From Thermoplasmatota archaeon (GTDB lineage: Archaea; Thermoplasmatota; Thermoplasmata; Halarchaeoplasmatales; Halarchaeoplasmataceae): DNA of 9,606 bases. Made by a program: the position numbers and the translations under genes. Positions 7,167-9,606 of this stretch are shown here, one piece after another. A model generated the notes under the pieces. The model worked only from the letters and a program-made list of their open reading frames with translations. It did no database searches and had not been told where the DNA came from. The stretch is taken from the NCBI GenBank assembly GCA_018610025.1, contig JAHENW010000177.1:1-9606 (forward strand), given 5' to 3'. Numbering within the stretch: the first letter of the stretch is position 1; each line of letters starts with the position of its first letter.

Positions 7167-7189
7167 CGAAACAAAATATTATATATTTT
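7167..7189 (+). promoter_or_regulatory. BRE plus TATA box for membrane protein B
   Basis: CGAAA at 7167-7171 is a good TFB-responsive (BRE) element directly followed by an AT-only TATA tract, TATTATATATTT. Transcription should start near 7205-7208, giving a leader of about 15 bases that carries the ribosome site. It is the clearest archaeal promoter in the window. Confidence 0.65.
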
Positions 7190-7206
7190 TTTGTTATTAC
7201 TGTTAA

Positions 7207-7213
7207 GAGGTGA
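7207..7213 (+). promoter_or_regulatory. Ribosome binding site of membrane protein B
   Basis: GAGGTGA, a near-perfect anti-16S match, lies seven bases before the ATG at 7221. It decides that start over the longer open frame beginning at 7137. Confidence 0.75.
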
Positions 7214-7220
7214 CGAAGAT

Positions 7221-7928
7221 ATGCTCAAAAAGGTATTGACGGCCTGTTTAGTACTGTTATTGGCATTTTCTGTTTTAACGGTGATCCCTGAGAATACCCA
7301 AGCGAGGGTCCGAACTATAGGCGATGATAATTACCTGTCCAAGGAGATAGTTTTTACAGAGGGGGAGAAATTGCATATATCCTTAGAGGTCGACGTGATA
7401 GACGGACCTAATGTGGATATCTACGTGATGGATGAGATGAATTTCAACGATTTCAAGTACGACAACCCGTATAATTATATCTCCAAACTGAGCAGAGAGG
7501 GTACCAGCTACTGGCAGGCAGAGGGAAACATCTCCCAGCACGATACCTATTACTTCGTCATAGATAATACTGATAGGGGGGAAGCTAGCCCGCCGTGGCA
7601 TGTAGATAGATCAGTGACAGTGGATTACCAGTTCGAAGAGGACATCTGGTACGACAGCGATAACGACGGTCACTATGATAGGAACGACGCATATCCCGAT
7701 GACCCCGATAGATGGGAGGAATCTTCCGGCATCAGTGAATTCATAGGTTCAACTCTCTGCTGGGTACTATTCGTAATACTCGTCGTAGGAACGGTTCTGT
7801 TTGTCCTGTTCCTAGTTATACAGAAGCAGAAAGGAGGTCCACCTGCTCAACCATCAGCGGGAAAATACGGACAGGGAGAGCAATCGTCCGGTGAAGGAAC
7901 GACTTCCGGAAAGGAAGACGATTGGTGA
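7221..7928 (+). CDS. Membrane-anchored surface protein B (paralog of protein A) with calcium-type motif
   Basis: A 235-residue protein of no named family. Residues 1-29 are a signal peptide (LKK, a long hydrophobic core, then a polar QA site). Residues 30-140 are a beta-rich domain homologous to protein A, with the shared VDIYVMDEMNFND and DTYYFVIDN segments. Residues 145-165 hold DSDNDGHYDRNDAYPDDPDRW, a thrombospondin type 3-like or EF-loop calcium motif common in archaeal surface proteins and absent from A. One membrane helix spans about 174-200, followed by a hydrophilic Gly/Ser/Gln-rich cytoplasmic tail of about 35 residues. The longer frame from 7137 is rejected because the ribosome site and signal peptide both point to 7221. 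It diverges from the STAND ATPase gene, as A does from the GTPase gene. A role as receptor or anchor for those proteins is inference. Confidence 0.82.
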   Translation: MLKKVLTACLVLLLAFSVLTVIPENTQARVRTIGDDNYLSKEIVFTEGEKLHISLEVDVIDGPNVDIYVMDEMNFNDFKYDNPYNYISKLSREGTSYWQAEGNISQHDTYYFVIDNTDRGEASPPWHVDRSVTVDYQFEEDIWYDSDNDGHYDRNDAYPDDPDRWEESSGISEFIGSTLCWVLFVILVVGTVLFVLFLVIQKQKGGPPAQPSAGKYGQGEQSSGEGTTSGKEDDW

Positions 7929-7957
7929 AGGCGTACTAGCCTCTTCACGGAGATACT

Positions 7958-7962
7958 AAGGA
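7958..7962 (+). promoter_or_regulatory. Ribosome binding site of the small two-helix protein
   Basis: AAGGA lies eight bases before the GTG at 7971, a modest match that supports this start. No ATG, GTG or TTG occurs between the preceding TGA and this codon. Confidence 0.4.
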
Positions 7963-7970
7963 ACCTGGGA

Positions 7971-8159
7971 GTGGCGTTGTTCATAGGCTCGCCTTATCTC
8001 GGTCTTTGGCTGATCTACCTTCTCATGGGTAGAGAATTGCCCGGGGCCGGAGTCATTGTAGGAATCCTGGTGGTCGCTTTCTTCTTATCTTACATCGTAG
8101 CAGTTGCTATAAGCTTGAGGCAGACCCTGAAGACCGTTAGATCAATGACTGAAGGGTAA
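7971..8159 (+). CDS. Small membrane protein with two transmembrane helices
   Basis: A 62-residue product of unknown function with a GTG start. Hydrophobic stretches at about 2-19 and 25-49, separated by a short GRELPGAG loop, give two membrane helices. The tail SLRQTLKTVRSMTEG is short and positively charged, so both ends are probably cytoplasmic. It lies 42 bp after membrane protein B, in the same reading frame and with no promoter seen between, so co-transcription is likely. The 14 codons between B's TGA and this GTG stay open and read like protein (FTEILRNLG before the GTG), so the true N-terminus could lie upstream at a non-standard codon, or a longer gene could have been interrupted. Small size and lack of a recognised family limit certainty. 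Confidence 0.6.
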   Translation: MALFIGSPYLGLWLIYLLMGRELPGAGVIVGILVVAFFLSYIVAVAISLRQTLKTVRSMTEG

Positions 8160-8190
8160 TTACATTCGACTAGCAGTCTGGAAAAATTAA

Positions 8191-8216
8191 GGGAAAAACA
8201 TTTCAATTCCTTTCCC
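8191..8216. other. Short inverted repeat before the phospholipase gene
   Basis: GGGAAA at 8191-8196 and TTTCCC at 8211-8216 form a six-base inverted repeat with a 14-base spacer in the 73-bp gap between the small membrane gene and the phospholipase gene. It could be an operator or a weak hairpin; the stem is too short to call a terminator. The rest of the gap shows no good ribosome site for the next gene. Confidence 0.25.
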
Positions 8217-8232
8217 GCATTTATTGTTATTC

Positions 8233-9606
8233 ATGGGCTATAGATCGGTGAAGATAGCGCTGGTCTTTATCATCTCATTATCCCTGATTATCATGTATGT
8301 TCCCGAGAATACGGACTCGTGGAGCAACGGGGGGTACAGCGACAACCCGTCGAACCCGGACTACGGGACCCACGACTGGATAGCCGAGCACGCTCTCGAT
8401 TATTTACCGGAAGATGAAAAGGCCTACATCCTGAACAACAAGAGTGCCTACCTGTACGGCACTGAGCTCCCTGATAACGGCGGTGCCGATGACGGCATAG
8501 GTGACACCTGGGACCATCACGTGTATTATTATTCAAACGGTACCCTGCAGGACGATGCCTCCGCTGTCAGGGCGAACGAGGAGTACGAGAACGCCCTTAA
8601 CTACCTCCGCAACAATGACACCGACAATGCCTCCAAGTACGCCGGCATCATGTCTCACTACATAGTGGATATCGCAGTCTTCGGTCACGTGATGGGTAAC
8701 TACACGGACTGGGGATCGGAGGACCATCACAGCGATTACGAGACCTATGTGAACGACAGGACCGGCTCGTACAACTCTACTACCTTCGACCCGTATCTCT
8801 CCTTCGACGGTACCCTTGAGAACGAGACAGCTTATAACAAGACATTAGACATGGGGAACATAACGACATTCGGAGACGGAAACAAGGTCAAGAACTGCAC
8901 GTGGATGGACGACAACTACAACTGGAGCGACCCCACATTCAAGGACAGCTGCGGATACTCGCTGAATTATGCAGTGAACTACCTTGCCGACGTCCTCCAC
9001 AGACTAGCCGTCGAGAGCGAGTACAACGGCACCGCCGACGAGCAGCAGGACGAGGAGATACTCCTTACAGAGGTTTACTACGACGTCGATGGGTCTGAAA
9101 CCGATGGGGAGTACATCGAGCTGTTCAATCCCACCAAGAACGACACGGATATAAAGAACTGGAAGCTCAGCGATGGGGAGGGGGATTACGAGTTCACCGA
9201 GAGCACTGTCATCCCTGCCTACTCCTTCTTCACAACCACTAGGAATGCTTCGTACTTCTACGACCAGTACGGCAAGATGCCGGACGATGGCGGACTCTCC
9301 CTTTCCCTCGCAAACACGGGAGATCACGTCACGCTGTTCAACGAAAAGGGCGAAGAGATGGACACGGTGGCCTGGGAGGGAGAATTGAACTGGAGCCTGT
9401 CGGCAAATGAGGGTGAGGTCCTACAGAGAGAAGGCAGGTTTACGGATACGGATACCGAGGACGACTGGATAGTCGCTTCACCCGATCCTCAGGTAGTTGA
9501 CGACGGGCAGTTCCCCCCGACAATAACGGAGAGTATATCCCTCACTACAGGTGGTGCATCTGAGGGATGGAACTTCGTGTCTTTCAGTGTTATACCGGAT
9601 AACACC
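8233..9606 (+). CDS. Secreted zinc-dependent phospholipase C with lamin-tail domain (3' end outside window)
   Basis: The ATG at 8233 opens a frame of 458 codons with no stop before the right edge. Residues 1-29 are a signal peptide. Residues about 30-260 match zinc-dependent phospholipase C: H47 in THDWIAEHAL, D81, H95, H142-x3-D146-x5-H152 in SHYIVDIAVFGH, and H166-x3-E170. These spacings equal those of Bacillus cereus PLC (D55, H69, H118, D122, H128, H142, E146). The enzyme should hydrolyse phosphodiester headgroups outside the cell. Residues about 274-385 are a lamin-tail (LTD) domain (ILLTEVYYDVDGSE, EYIELFNPT, GLSLSLANTGDHVTLF), often an adhesion or targeting module. GWNFVSFSVIP near the edge opens another domain. 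Fifteen N-x-S/T sequons and C222/C240 suit a glycosylated exported protein. No clear ribosome site precedes the ATG. A C-terminal anchor may lie beyond the window. Confidence 0.88.
   Translation, partial: MGYRSVKIALVFIISLSLIIMYVPENTDSWSNGGYSDNPSNPDYGTHDWIAEHALDYLPEDEKAYILNNKSAYLYGTELPDNGGADDGIGDTWDHHVYYYSNGTLQDDASAVRANEEYENALNYLRNNDTDNASKYAGIMSHYIVDIAVFGHVMGNYTDWGSEDHHSDYETYVNDRTGSYNSTTFDPYLSFDGTLENETAYNKTLDMGNITTFGDGNKVKNCTWMDDNYNWSDPTFKDSCGYSLNYAVNYLADVLHRLAVESEYNGTADEQQDEEILLTEVYYDVDGSETDGEYIELFNPTKNDTDIKNWKLSDGEGDYEFTESTVIPAYSFFTTTRNASYFYDQYGKMPDDGGLSLSLANTGDHVTLFNEKGEEMDTVAWEGELNWSLSANEGEVLQREGRFTDTDTEDDWIVASPDPQVVDDGQFPPTITESISLTTGGASEGWNFVSFSVIPDNT

Noticed and set aside
7137..7220. 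N-terminal extension of protein B by 28 residues
   Set aside because: A strong GAGGTGA ribosome site and a normal signal peptide place the start at 7221; the extension covers the BRE/TATA promoter.
8191..8216. Possible transcription terminator
   Set aside because: The stem is only six base pairs with a 14-base loop and no T-run follows, so it is listed only as an inverted repeat.
8291..8730. Two short minus-strand frames (8291-8536 and 8533-8730)
   Set aside because: Both are antisense to the phospholipase domain, whose zinc ligands are all in the plus-strand frame.
8901..9388. Arg- and Gly-rich frames on either strand in the right part
   Set aside because: They overlap the lamin-tail coding region in other frames and have compositions typical of shadow frames.

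Overview
The window looks like a piece of an archaeal chromosome, most likely euryarchaeal and close to Thermoplasmatota. Four things point that way: TATA-type promoters spaced for leaderless or short-leader transcripts, with AT-rich boxes about 25-40 bp before starts and one BRE-like CGAAA; a Ras/Rab-like GTPase; secreted proteins with a DxDxDG...PxDPxxW calcium-type motif; and N-glycosylation sequons in exported proteins. The lineage is an inference. No rRNA, tRNA, mobile element, CRISPR array or other sign of transfer was seen. Genes are densely packed and no stretch over 300 bases lacks a gene.

Left part (1-2530). The 3' end of a MurG-like (GT28) glycosyltransferase runs in from the left edge. 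It converges with a radical SAM gene with SPASM-type cysteines, and the two stop codons overlap in a shared TTAA. Just upstream of the radical SAM gene on the minus strand is sucD, the succinyl-CoA synthetase alpha subunit, here without an adjacent sucC.

Central part (2528-7928). Four genes form a mirror-like layout. A membrane protein (A, minus) diverges from a Ras-like GTPase (plus). The GTPase converges, with a 12-bp gap, on a large STAND-type ATPase with about a dozen TPRs (minus). The ATPase diverges from a second membrane protein (B, plus). A and B are recognisable paralogs: signal peptide, one beta-rich extracytoplasmic domain, one membrane anchor, and a Pro/Gly-rich tail. The ATPase carries an insertion of about 105 residues between Walker A and Walker B whose predicted strand/helix order resembles roadblock/longin domains, a class that typically contacts small GTPases. 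I propose, as inference, an undescribed signalling module in which two surface proteins, a GTPase and a GTPase-sensing STAND ATPase work together.

Right part (7929-9606). A 62-residue two-helix membrane protein follows B in the same reading frame. Next is a long exported protein that runs off the right edge: a zinc-dependent phospholipase C domain with the full His/Asp/Glu zinc-ligand spacing, a lamin-tail (LTD) domain, and the start of a further domain. It is heavily supplied with N-glycosylation sequons and fits extracellular degradation of phospholipid-like substrates.
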